From an uncultured Bacilli bacterium (GTDB taxonomy: Bacteria; Bacillota_I; Bacilli_A; RF39; UBA660): DNA of 39,713 bases. The notes below the pieces were generated by a model that was not told where the DNA came from, searched no databases, and was given only the letters and a program-made list of their open reading frames with translations. Made by a program: the position numbers and the translations under genes. Shown in pieces: positions 1 to 5,786 of the stretch. The DNA lies in contig CALVVO010000006.1 of the NCBI GenBank assembly GCA_944363885.1, positions 1 through 39,713 on the forward strand, given 5' to 3'. Positions within the stretch are counted from its first letter, which is position 1. Every line of letters begins with the position of its first letter.

Positions 1-92
1 TTTAGCCAAACAGTATTATCTTGCAATTTAACTTCTATATTATCATTGCCATTTTTATCTTTATAAATAATTATATTACCATGTTCATCCAT
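1..92 (-). CDS. RhuM-family protein, N-terminal fragment cut by window edge
   Basis: Only the first 30 codons are inside the window. The reading begins MDEHGNIIIYKDKNG and continues through a stretch ending in DNTVWL, the usual N-terminus of RhuM-family proteins (a short beta-rich segment leading into the TVWL..A.LF DNA-binding-like region). An excellent ribosome binding site, GGGAGG, lies on the minus strand at 101-106, which fixes the ATG at 90-92. It closely resembles the N-terminus of the RhuM gene just upstream on the same strand (237-926), so the two form a tandem pair. RhuM proteins occur mostly in accessory islands and near restriction or phage genes; their molecular function is not established. 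Confidence 0.7.
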   Translation of the reverse strand, partial: MDEHGNIIIYKDKNGNDNIEVKLQDNTVWL

Positions 93-240
93 TGTTCTGC
101 CTCCCGTTTTTAATAATTGATACTATAATAGTAAAGTTGTCATCATTCTCTATACTTTTTAATTTATTTAGCATAATATGCTTGTTGTCAAACTTTCCTT
201 TAAAATAAGGCAATTTTATTATTTTTTCATTTCGTGTCAT
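85..240 (-). CDS. Small ORF between the two RhuM genes, 51 aa, unknown
   Basis: A 51-codon frame starts with an ATG that overlaps the TGA of the upstream RhuM gene (ATGA) and ends in a TGA inside the start of the next one, so it would be translationally coupled on both sides. The protein begins MTRNEKIIKLPYFKGKFDNK and is basic, with no recognised domain, signal or membrane segment. There is no separate ribosome binding site. It may be a real coupled mini-gene, or the remains of a longer gene left when the RhuM C-terminus was lost. I do not recognise it. Confidence 0.3.
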   Translation of the reverse strand: MTRNEKIIKLPYFKGKFDNKHIMLNKLKSIENDDNFTIIVSIIKNGRQNNG

Positions 241-926
241 TTGGTACAACTTAGCCAGTTTGTTAGTCCCATATTCTCCTTTTGACTATTAACTATATTG
301 TATATGATTTCTGCTGCAGTATTACCAGTAATAGCATAATGAAATTTATTTTGAATAGTTGAATAAAAATCTTTTACTATATCGCTGTTTTTATCATAAT
401 CAATAGAACACTCAGCAAATATGTCTGTAATTTTTTGATAAAACATTCTCTCACTAGTACGAATTAGACTTATTCTTTCAAGTAATCTTTTAAAATATTC
501 TTGATCAGATTTTCTTGCTTTCATAAATCTATCATCATCAAGTGCAAAACCTTGTATCATATAATCTTTAATTATCTCATTTGCCCAACTTCGAAATTTA
601 ATTGCTTTTTTAGAATTAACCCTAAATCCAATAGAAATAATCATATCTAGATTATAGTATTCTTTTTGTCTTTTAACACTTCGTGTTCCTTCAATTTGAA
701 CTTGTTTCATTTTGGAACAAGTTGATTCTTTACTTAATTCTTCATCATTATATATATTATTTATATGCTTTACAATAGCAGGTCTTTGTACGTTAAAAAG
801 AGTAGCTATTGCATTTACATTTAGCCAAACATTTTCATTTTGCAAGATTACTTCTACTTTAGTTTGTCCATTTTCATCACTATAAAATAAAATATTTTTT
901 TCACTCCCCATTGTTATATTACTCAT
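237..926 (-). CDS. RhuM-family protein, C-terminally truncated
   Basis: 229 residues with the RhuM family layout: a beta-rich N-terminus (NILFYSDENGQTKVEV), the helix-turn-helix-like stretch VWLNVNAIATLFNVQRPAIV, then EYYNLDMIISIGFRVNSKKA and FRSWANEIIKDYMIQGFALD, which are the family's most conserved blocks (around residues 90-130). Family members are usually about 320-340 residues; here the frame stops at GLTNWLSCTK, where homologs continue with a further C-terminal block of roughly 100 residues. It is therefore likely a truncated, possibly non-functional copy. A GAAAGGA ribosome binding site precedes the ATG. The nearest recognisable promoter reading this way is the LexA-like one at 1163-1191, beyond the uvrB fragment. 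Function of the family is unknown; it is typical of accessory regions. Confidence 0.75.
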   Translation of the reverse strand: MSNITMGSEKNILFYSDENGQTKVEVILQNENVWLNVNAIATLFNVQRPAIVKHINNIYNDEELSKESTCSKMKQVQIEGTRSVKRQKEYYNLDMIISIGFRVNSKKAIKFRSWANEIIKDYMIQGFALDDDRFMKARKSDQEYFKRLLERISLIRTSERMFYQKITDIFAECSIDYDKNSDIVKDFYSTIQNKFHYAITGNTAAEIIYNIVNSQKENMGLTNWLSCTK

Positions 927-992
927 TTATTTTGATCCTTTCACACATTAATTTTTTATTGAGATTAACTAATACAAATAAAAGCCACAAAT

Positions 993-1084
993 TTATTTTT
1001 TCCGTTTTTTTAATCCTTCTACAAATTTTTCCATTGCTTGGGGTTGTCGCCACTTGTTTTGTATTTTGATACTAGTTTAAACAT
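993..1084 (-). pseudogene. uvrB: 5' fragment of uvrB (excinuclease ABC subunit B), frameshifted
   Basis: On the minus strand GGAGTG is followed seven bases later by ATG (1082-1084), and the frame reads MFKLVSKYKTSGD; one base later the text continues in another frame as QPQAMEKFVEGLKKRKK and then a stop. Joined across a one-base deletion this is the UvrB N-terminus (family pattern F.L.S.Y.P.GDQP.AI..L..G). Homology ends at about 995; the LLGVTGSGKT Walker region and everything beyond are absent, replaced by unrelated sequence and the RhuM gene. This is a truncated, frameshifted pseudogene that keeps its own promoter and ribosome binding site. The break is either an insertion or recombination event or an assembly junction. 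Identification is by family knowledge, without a search. Confidence 0.8.
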
Positions 1085-1162
1085 TTTTTATCACTCCAAT
1101 TATTAGTTTTTATAAAAGATGTTTTTGTTTAATTTGTTTCTTTTAAGTCTTTTCAATATGTT

Positions 1163-1191
1163 ATTTTACTTTATAAACAAATGTTTGTCAA
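1163..1191 (-). promoter_or_regulatory. SigA-type promoter with LexA-like box, upstream of uvrB fragment
   Basis: On the minus strand TTGACA (1186-1191), a 17-base spacer and TAAAAT (1163-1168) form a near-consensus promoter. The spacer contains the palindrome AAACATTTGTTT (1175-1186), close to the Gram-positive LexA/DinR box GAACATATGTTC in both spacing and half-sites. uvrB is an SOS gene in Bacillus, and the uvrA promoter in this window carries a very similar box in the same position, so LexA control is a reasonable inference. Confidence 0.65.
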
Positions 1192-1200
1192 ATGTTATGT

Positions 1201-1229
1201 TTGACTTTATATTTTTATTATGTTAACAT
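1201..1229 (+). promoter_or_regulatory. serS promoter
   Basis: TTGACT (1201-1206), a 17-base spacer and TAACAT (1224-1229). It stands directly upstream of the T-box leader, divergent from the uvrB-fragment promoter about ten bases away. The same -10 variant, TAACAT, is used by the rpoB promoter here. Confidence 0.55.
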
Positions 1230-1239
1230 TTAATCATCA

Positions 1240-1430
1240 AATGCAGTGAAAAGGGTATGATTAATTATTTGTGTTTTGTAGAGAGTTAGTGGTTGGTGCA
1301 AACTAACAAACGCAATTTTTAGTTTCTTCCTTGAAGCAGAATAGTAAACTATTTCCGGGAGACCGTTATATGTGAATAAGTTAAAGATGGGATGGTACCG
1401 TGCTTTGCACTCCTTGTACCGTCTTTTTTT
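1240..1430 (+). ncRNA. T-box riboswitch leader of serS
   Basis: The 3' part is clear: GATGGTACCGTG at 1391-1402 matches the T-box core (the sequence that pairs with the uncharged tRNA acceptor end), and GATGGTAC pairs with GTACCGTC (1415-1422), followed by a run of T's, giving the alternative terminator. An inner GTGC/GCAC hairpin lies between. The 5' part has the AGAGAG and GGTTGGTG elements typical of Stem I at about 1279-1300. A GAAGCAG segment (1333-1339) could carry AGC (1335-1337) as the Ser specifier codon; that assignment is tentative. The leader should raise serS expression when tRNA-Ser is uncharged. Confidence 0.85.
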
Positions 1431-1478
1431 ATTTTATAAGGTTTTTGGAAAATAATATCTAAAGAAAGGGTGAATGAT

Positions 1479-2765
1479 ATGATAGATATTAATTTGATTA
1501 GGGAAAATAGAGAGTTAGTTAAGGAAAATATTAAAAAGAAGTTTCAAGATGAAAAACTTCCTTTGGTAGATGAAATTTATGAACTTGATGTTAGATTTAG
1601 AGAGGCTAAAAGTAATGCTGATAATTTAAGAAGTGAAAAAAATAAGTTGAGTGATAAAATTGGTGCTTTGATGCGCGAGGGTAAGAAGGATGATGCTGCT
1701 CAAGTTAGAATTGATATTTCTAAAATAGATGATGATATTGAAGAGTATGAGAAAATTGAAGTAGGACTTGAAGAGTTGATTAAAACTAAAATGTTAGATA
1801 TTCCTCAAATAATTGATGATAGTGTTCCAATTGGTAAAGATGATACTGAAAATGTTGAAATTGAAAAGTTTGGAGACCCTGTCGTTCCAAATTATGAAAT
1901 ACCTCATCACGCAGATATTTTTGAAAGTGTTAGTGGTCTAGATAAAGAAAGCGCTGGTAGGGTAAGTGGTAATGGTTTTTATTATTTGATGGGCGATATT
2001 GCAAGACTTCATTCTGCTTTGATTAGTTATGCTAGGGATTTTATGATTGATAAAGGTTTTATTTATTGTCTTCCTCCTTTTATGATTAGAAGTGATGTAG
2101 TAACAGGTGTTATGAGTTTTGAAGAAATGGATAATATGATGTATAAAATTGAAGATGAGGATTTGTATTTAATTGGTACGAGTGAACATTCTATGATTGG
2201 TAAGTTTAAGGGCCAAATTGTTAAAGAGGAAGAACTTCCAATTACTTTGACTTCTTATTCTCCATGTTTTAGAAAAGAAGTTGGATCGCATGGTATTGAG
2301 GAAAGGGGTATTTATAGGGTTCACCAGTTTGAAAAGGAGGAAATGGTTGTTCTTTGTAAGCCTGAAGATGCAATGGATTGGTATAATAAGATGTGGAAAT
2401 TTACTGTTGACTTTTTTAGAAGTTTAGACGTTCCTGTTCGTACTTTAGAATGCTGTAGTGGAGACCTTGCTAATTTGAAAGTTAAGTCTTGTGATATAGA
2501 AGCATGGAGTCCTAGACAACAAAAGTATTTTGAAGTTGGTTCTTGTTCTACTTTAGGTGAAGCTCAAGCGAGAAGGTTGAGTATTAGGATGAAAACTAAG
2601 GATGGTAATAAGTATGTCGCAACTCTTAATAATACTGTTCTTGCAACTCCTAGGGGATTAATTGCTGTGGTTGAAAATAATTATCAAAGTGATGGAAGTA
2701 TTACTGTTCCAGAAGTTTTGGTTCCTTACATGGGCGGAGTTAAAGTTATTAAACCTAAAAAATAA
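1479..2765 (+). CDS. serS: Seryl-tRNA synthetase
   Basis: Charges tRNA-Ser with serine in the cytoplasm. The first 100 residues form the long antiparallel coiled coil that grips the tRNA-Ser variable arm; the class II catalytic core follows, with motif 2 around FRKEVGSHGIEERGIYRVHQ and motif 3 around LNNTVLATPRGLIAVVENN. The length of 428 residues is normal. A GTG lies nine bases upstream at 1470, but the ATG at 1479 gives the standard family start (MIDINLIREN) and sits eight bases after AAGGG, so it is chosen. The gene stands alone behind a T-box. Codon third positions are T-rich with almost no C, unlike the genes after 4200. Confidence 0.97.
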   Translation: MIDINLIRENRELVKENIKKKFQDEKLPLVDEIYELDVRFREAKSNADNLRSEKNKLSDKIGALMREGKKDDAAQVRIDISKIDDDIEEYEKIEVGLEELIKTKMLDIPQIIDDSVPIGKDDTENVEIEKFGDPVVPNYEIPHHADIFESVSGLDKESAGRVSGNGFYYLMGDIARLHSALISYARDFMIDKGFIYCLPPFMIRSDVVTGVMSFEEMDNMMYKIEDEDLYLIGTSEHSMIGKFKGQIVKEEELPITLTSYSPCFRKEVGSHGIEERGIYRVHQFEKEEMVVLCKPEDAMDWYNKMWKFTVDFFRSLDVPVRTLECCSGDLANLKVKSCDIEAWSPRQQKYFEVGSCSTLGEAQARRLSIRMKTKDGNKYVATLNNTVLATPRGLIAVVENNYQSDGSITVPEVLVPYMGGVKVIKPKK

Positions 2766-2821
2766 AATAAAGTAAGTTTTAAAAATTAATAAAGCTCATA
2801 TATTTAAATGAGGTGTATCTA

Positions 2822-3637
2822 GTGAAAAAAACATTTGAATATATTGGCCTTTTAGTTTTAGTAATTTTTAGTTTCTATTACACTGATAAGGTTGTTAAAA
2901 TGGTTAATAAAAATGATCCTTTAATGGAACAAATAGTAAAGTATGCGTCTGTTAATAATTCTTCTTGCATAGAAGGCTATGTAACTGATGAAGGAGTTGT
3001 TCTAGGAGTAAGTGGTTTGGTTGTCGATGAAAACACAAGTTATTCAAACATGAAAGGTTTTGGTTATAATGAAGAGCTTTTCGTTTTTGAAAAGGATACT
3101 TGCTCCATTAATAAAAGAGAATATGTTGATAAATACATTATTAAAGGAAATGAAAGTAAAAATGCTGTTAGTTTGCTAGTACTAGTAGATGATATTAGTT
3201 TAATCAGTTCTGTAAATGATATTGCTTCAAATAAAGGAATTAATTTAAATTATATTGTGAATGGTGAGCTACTCCAGAATAATAAAAATTTGTTTTATGA
3301 TTTAGTTAGTAATGGTAATACTATTTTGTATGGAGGTAATAACAAAGAAGATTTTAATGCTTTTTATAAAATAATTGATGACTTTAAAACAGATACTTTT
3401 TGTGTTTATAACGATTATGATGTAATTGATATTTGTAAAGAAAAAGGAGTTAATTCAGTTAAAACTGATTTTGTTTATAATAAAAATTTTTTGTTAAATA
3501 TTAAAAATACATTAGAAAAAGGTAACATATATATTTTAAAAGGAAATAAATATATTACCAGTGAACTTAGTGGTATTGTAAGTCATATAAACGGTAAAGG
3601 TATTAAAATTTTGCCGTTATATGATTTATTAAATTAA
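2822..3637 (+). CDS. Membrane-anchored, degenerate polysaccharide-deacetylase-like protein
   Basis: 271 residues starting at GTG (2822) behind AGGTG; an upstream GTG at 2813 is inside the ribosome binding site. One membrane segment (about residues 8-23, IGLLVLVIFSFYYTDKVV) anchors the rest outside. The second half follows the NodB (polysaccharide deacetylase) fold in order: LLVLVDDIS where catalytic members have FTFDDG, YIVNGELL for FFVNG, LYGGN where the GHEIGNHS metal motif belongs, CVYNDYDVIDICKEKGV, then NIYILK and IVSHINGKGIKILPLYDLL at the end. The metal-binding His-x3-His and the final catalytic His are missing, so it is probably not an active deacetylase. A binding or scaffold role in the envelope is inference. 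T-rich codons match serS. Confidence 0.6.
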   Translation: MKKTFEYIGLLVLVIFSFYYTDKVVKMVNKNDPLMEQIVKYASVNNSSCIEGYVTDEGVVLGVSGLVVDENTSYSNMKGFGYNEELFVFEKDTCSINKREYVDKYIIKGNESKNAVSLLVLVDDISLISSVNDIASNKGINLNYIVNGELLQNNKNLFYDLVSNGNTILYGGNNKEDFNAFYKIIDDFKTDTFCVYNDYDVIDICKEKGVNSVKTDFVYNKNFLLNIKNTLEKGNIYILKGNKYITSELSGIVSHINGKGIKILPLYDLLN

Positions 3638-3721
3638 TTTTTTTGTAAACTAAATATATTTTTTCAAGTTGTATAGATGTATAGATAATAAAGTATCTGG
3701 AAAATAATACGACTTTTGATT

Positions 3722-3841
3722 TTATTTTGTCGTTAATAAATCTGCAAATTTGTCATCATAGGTATTTATTTCAATGTCAGATAATAAATGCAAAAATTCA
3801 TCTAAACTAATATTGATAATGCCATTTTGTATAAAAAAAAT
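3722..3841 (-). pseudogene. Possible C-terminal gene relic, unassigned
   Basis: A 39-codon open frame without a start codon or ribosome binding site runs on the minus strand and ends in TAA. Its translation, which includes SLDEFLHLLSDIEINTYDDK, looks like ordinary protein sequence rather than random AT-rich translation. I do not recognise the family. It lies beside the transposase relic in a stretch with no intact gene. Confidence 0.2.
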
Positions 3842-3884
3842 TTAATGATACAATTGACTAAATTACTATTGCGTTTTAGTCCTT

Positions 3885-4004
3885 TCAAACAAAGAGTCTG
3901 GTAAAACAATTAATATTCATAGACCTATTTCAAAAATAGGAAATAAATATACGAGAAAATTATTACAGAAAAAAGTAAAAAAGTCATTAATAATTGCAAC
4001 TTAA
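3885..4004 (+). pseudogene. Relic of an IS110-type transposase C-terminus
   Basis: 39 codons without a start, ending in TAA: SNKESGKTINIH followed by RPISKIGNKYTRKLL. This fits the C-terminal transposase_20 pattern of IS110-family elements (..PS..QSG......ISKRG..YLR..L). Upstream the match is lost after a probable frameshift. No ends, target duplication or other transposase domain are visible, so this is a decayed fragment. The assignment rests on pattern memory alone. The rest of 3638-4165 shows no other feature beyond an unassigned minus-strand relic and AT-rich sequence. Confidence 0.4.
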
Positions 4005-4165
4005 TTAAAACTATATTAAACTTCCAAATAAACATATTTATATCAAAATTTAAAGAAATTGATAATTTTGTCTCTTTTTATTTTGTTAATAGCGCATGTA
4101 ATTAATCTATAATTTTTTTCAAAGTATGTTACTTTGTTATATTATAAAAACACAGAATAATTAAT

Positions 4166-4194
4166 TTGACAAACACTCCAATATCCTGTATTAT
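4166..4194 (+). promoter_or_regulatory. Promoter of the DUF308-like membrane protein
   Basis: TTGACA (4166-4171), 17-base spacer, TATTAT (4189-4194), close to the SigA consensus, about 30 bases before the ATG and its AGGAGAG ribosome binding site. Confidence 0.7.
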
Positions 4195-4222
4195 GTATAT
4201 AGAATAAGAGGAGAGTTTAAAA

Positions 4223-4930
4223 ATGGTAAAAGAAGATAAGAAAAGAAATATTATAGAAATTATATTATATATTATACTCATAATAATGGGAATAATTGTA
4301 ATGTCATTTCCTGCTTTTGGTTTGATTAATCCAATATACTATTTAGGAGCGCTTTTTTATATATATGCATTTTTCACAGTTATTGCCTATTTTACATCTC
4401 GAAAAGAAGAAGAGTACGAATTACTGTTTAATTCACTAATAGACATAATTGTTGCTTCATTTTTAATAGCAGTACCAAATGAAAATGCACCGTTTATGTT
4501 AGGCACAGCTATGCTAATATACACATTACTAGTGATAGTTAACAGAGGATTTATAGTATACAAGTATAAAAAGAATGAAAATTACTTATGGATAATAAAA
4601 TTTATCATCACATTTTTAATCGCATTTTTGGGCATTTTAACAATTATAAATTTATATAACGAGCTATCCGTACAAACATTAATTATTGGCTATTATTTTA
4701 TAACATTAGGTGTAATGTTAGTAATTGAACCACTTTTCAAGCTTTTTATAAGTCCTCAAAAATTTAATAAAATTGTGGCAAAAATATTAGAAGAAGATGA
4801 GAAAAGTGAGTCAAAAAAACAAATGACTATAAAAAATAATACTCCAAATAAAGCTAAGAGAATAGTTAAAACAAAAGATATTGTTAAAAGAAAAAGTAGT
4901 GGAAGAAAAAAGACAAAAAGCACAAAATGA
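4223..4930 (+). CDS. Multi-pass membrane protein, DUF308/HdeD-like
   Basis: 235 residues. About six hydrophobic segments fill residues 9-175, arranged as in the HdeD/DUF308 family: paired helices with short loops and the IILIIMGIIVMSFPAF opening typical of that family. The last 55 residues form a highly basic cytoplasmic tail (KRIVKTKDIVKRKSSGRKK) that family members usually lack and that could touch nucleic acid or phospholipid (inference). HdeD-like proteins are tied to acid and general stress in enterobacteria; no function can be assigned here. Single-gene unit with its own promoter and terminator. Confidence 0.6.
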   Translation: MVKEDKKRNIIEIILYIILIIMGIIVMSFPAFGLINPIYYLGALFYIYAFFTVIAYFTSRKEEEYELLFNSLIDIIVASFLIAVPNENAPFMLGTAMLIYTLLVIVNRGFIVYKYKKNENYLWIIKFIITFLIAFLGILTIINLYNELSVQTLIIGYYFITLGVMLVIEPLFKLFISPQKFNKIVAKILEEDEKSESKKQMTIKNNTPNKAKRIVKTKDIVKRKSSGRKKTKSTK

Positions 4931-4940
4931 GTGCTTTTTT
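4915..4940 (+). terminator. Intrinsic terminator
   Basis: AAAAAGCAC pairs perfectly with GTGCTTTTT across a seven-base loop, followed by T's. The stem includes the last codons and the TGA stop lies in the loop of the hairpin. Confidence 0.8.
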
Positions 4941-4986
4941 ATATTATATTTACGATTAGTTACATATATTTAGTAGGAGGAAAAAA

Positions 4987-5250
4987 ATGAATGTAATGAA
5001 AGTAAGAAGCAAAAGCATACCACAAAAAGTAGCCGGAGCATTAGCTAATTTATTTAGAGATAATGAAACTGAAGTTGAAATACAAGTCGTTGGAGCTGGA
5101 GCATTAAACCAAGCAATTAAAGCCATAGCAATAGCGAGAGGGTACTTAGCCACGTCAGGTGTTAACTTAGTGTGTATTCCAGCATTTTCAGACATAAAAA
5201 TTGATGGTGAAGAAAGAACCGCAATAAAACTAATTGTTGAGGCAAAATAG
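4987..5250 (+). CDS. spoVS: Stage V sporulation protein S
   Basis: 87 residues, nearly the whole family length, with the conserved Alba-like SpoVS text: MNVMKVRSKSIPQKVAGALA, then VGAGALNQAIKAIAIARGYL and the ending IKLIVEA. Strong ribosome binding site TAGGAGG. In Bacillus, SpoVS lets sporulation proceed past septation and affects spore coat assembly; small SpoVS proteins bind nucleic acid through an Alba-like fold. SpoVS also occurs in non-sporulating bacteria, so its presence with a SigH-type factor and a SpoVD-like PBP suggests, but does not prove, sporulation. Monocistronic, with its own terminator. Confidence 0.93.
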   Translation: MNVMKVRSKSIPQKVAGALANLFRDNETEVEIQVVGAGALNQAIKAIAIARGYLATSGVNLVCIPAFSDIKIDGEERTAIKLIVEAK

Positions 5251-5259
5251 CCTCTTTTT
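5239..5259 (+). terminator. spoVS terminator
   Basis: GAGGC (5239-5243) pairs with GCCTC (5250-5254) followed by TTTTT. The stem contains the end of spoVS. Confidence 0.75.
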
Positions 5260-5303
5260 AATTATCTAAAAATGTGATATTCTATTAACAGAATAGGTGA
5301 GTT

Positions 5304-5675
5304 ATGAATAAAAAAGGTTTTACATTAATAGAAATAATGATAATTATAGGAATTGTTGCTGTTGTAAGTACTACTGGGACAATATTATTTACTCAAACAT
5401 TAAAACAACTAAACGAAAAAAAATTAGAAGACACAATTGAAGAAATAGAACTAGCGACAGATGTTTATTTTAACAAATATCCATATCTTATGGAAGAATT
5501 ATACCAGGGCTACACTGGTGAAAAAATTTGTACTAGAATTTATAAATTACAAAATGAAGGTTTAATTGACAAAGACATAAAAAATCCTTTAACAAACGAG
5601 CGAATTAGTGGAACACTATGTGTATATTCAACACTCGATGAAAATGGAAATATTAAGCACGAATTTAGTTTATAA
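5304..5675 (+). CDS. Orphan type IV prepilin-like protein
   Basis: 123 residues with a textbook class III prepilin signal: MNKKG^FTLIEIMIIIGIVA, with cleavage expected after Gly5 and Glu at mature position 5, then a 20-residue hydrophobic helix. The C-terminal part is globular, with two cysteines (KICTRI and TLCVYS) that could form a disulphide. It resembles ComGC/pseudopilin subunits in size. No prepilin peptidase, assembly ATPase or other com/pil gene is nearby, so its machinery must be elsewhere. AGGTGAG precedes the ATG; the gene starts 50 bases after the spoVS terminator hairpin. Confidence 0.8.
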   Translation: MNKKGFTLIEIMIIIGIVAVVSTTGTILFTQTLKQLNEKKLEDTIEEIELATDVYFNKYPYLMEELYQGYTGEKICTRIYKLQNEGLIDKDIKNPLTNERISGTLCVYSTLDENGNIKHEFSL

Positions 5676-5689
5676 AAAATAATAAGTTA

Positions 5690-5745
5690 TTGACAATGGC
5701 GAACATTTATTTTATACTTGTATTGTTGTTGTTTTTTTGTATAAT
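5690..5745 (+). promoter_or_regulatory. uvrA promoter region with LexA-like box
   Basis: TTGACA (5690-5695), 17-base spacer, TATACT (5713-5718). The spacer holds CGAACATTTATTT (5700-5712), whose left half is a perfect LexA/DinR half-site and which matches the box upstream of the uvrB fragment at most positions. A second possible promoter overlaps downstream: TTGTAT (5718-5723), 16 bases, TATAAT (5740-5745). Confidence 0.65.
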
Positions 5746-5786
5746 AGTTCCAGTACAAAGCAATATTAATAGTGAGAGGTAAAGTT

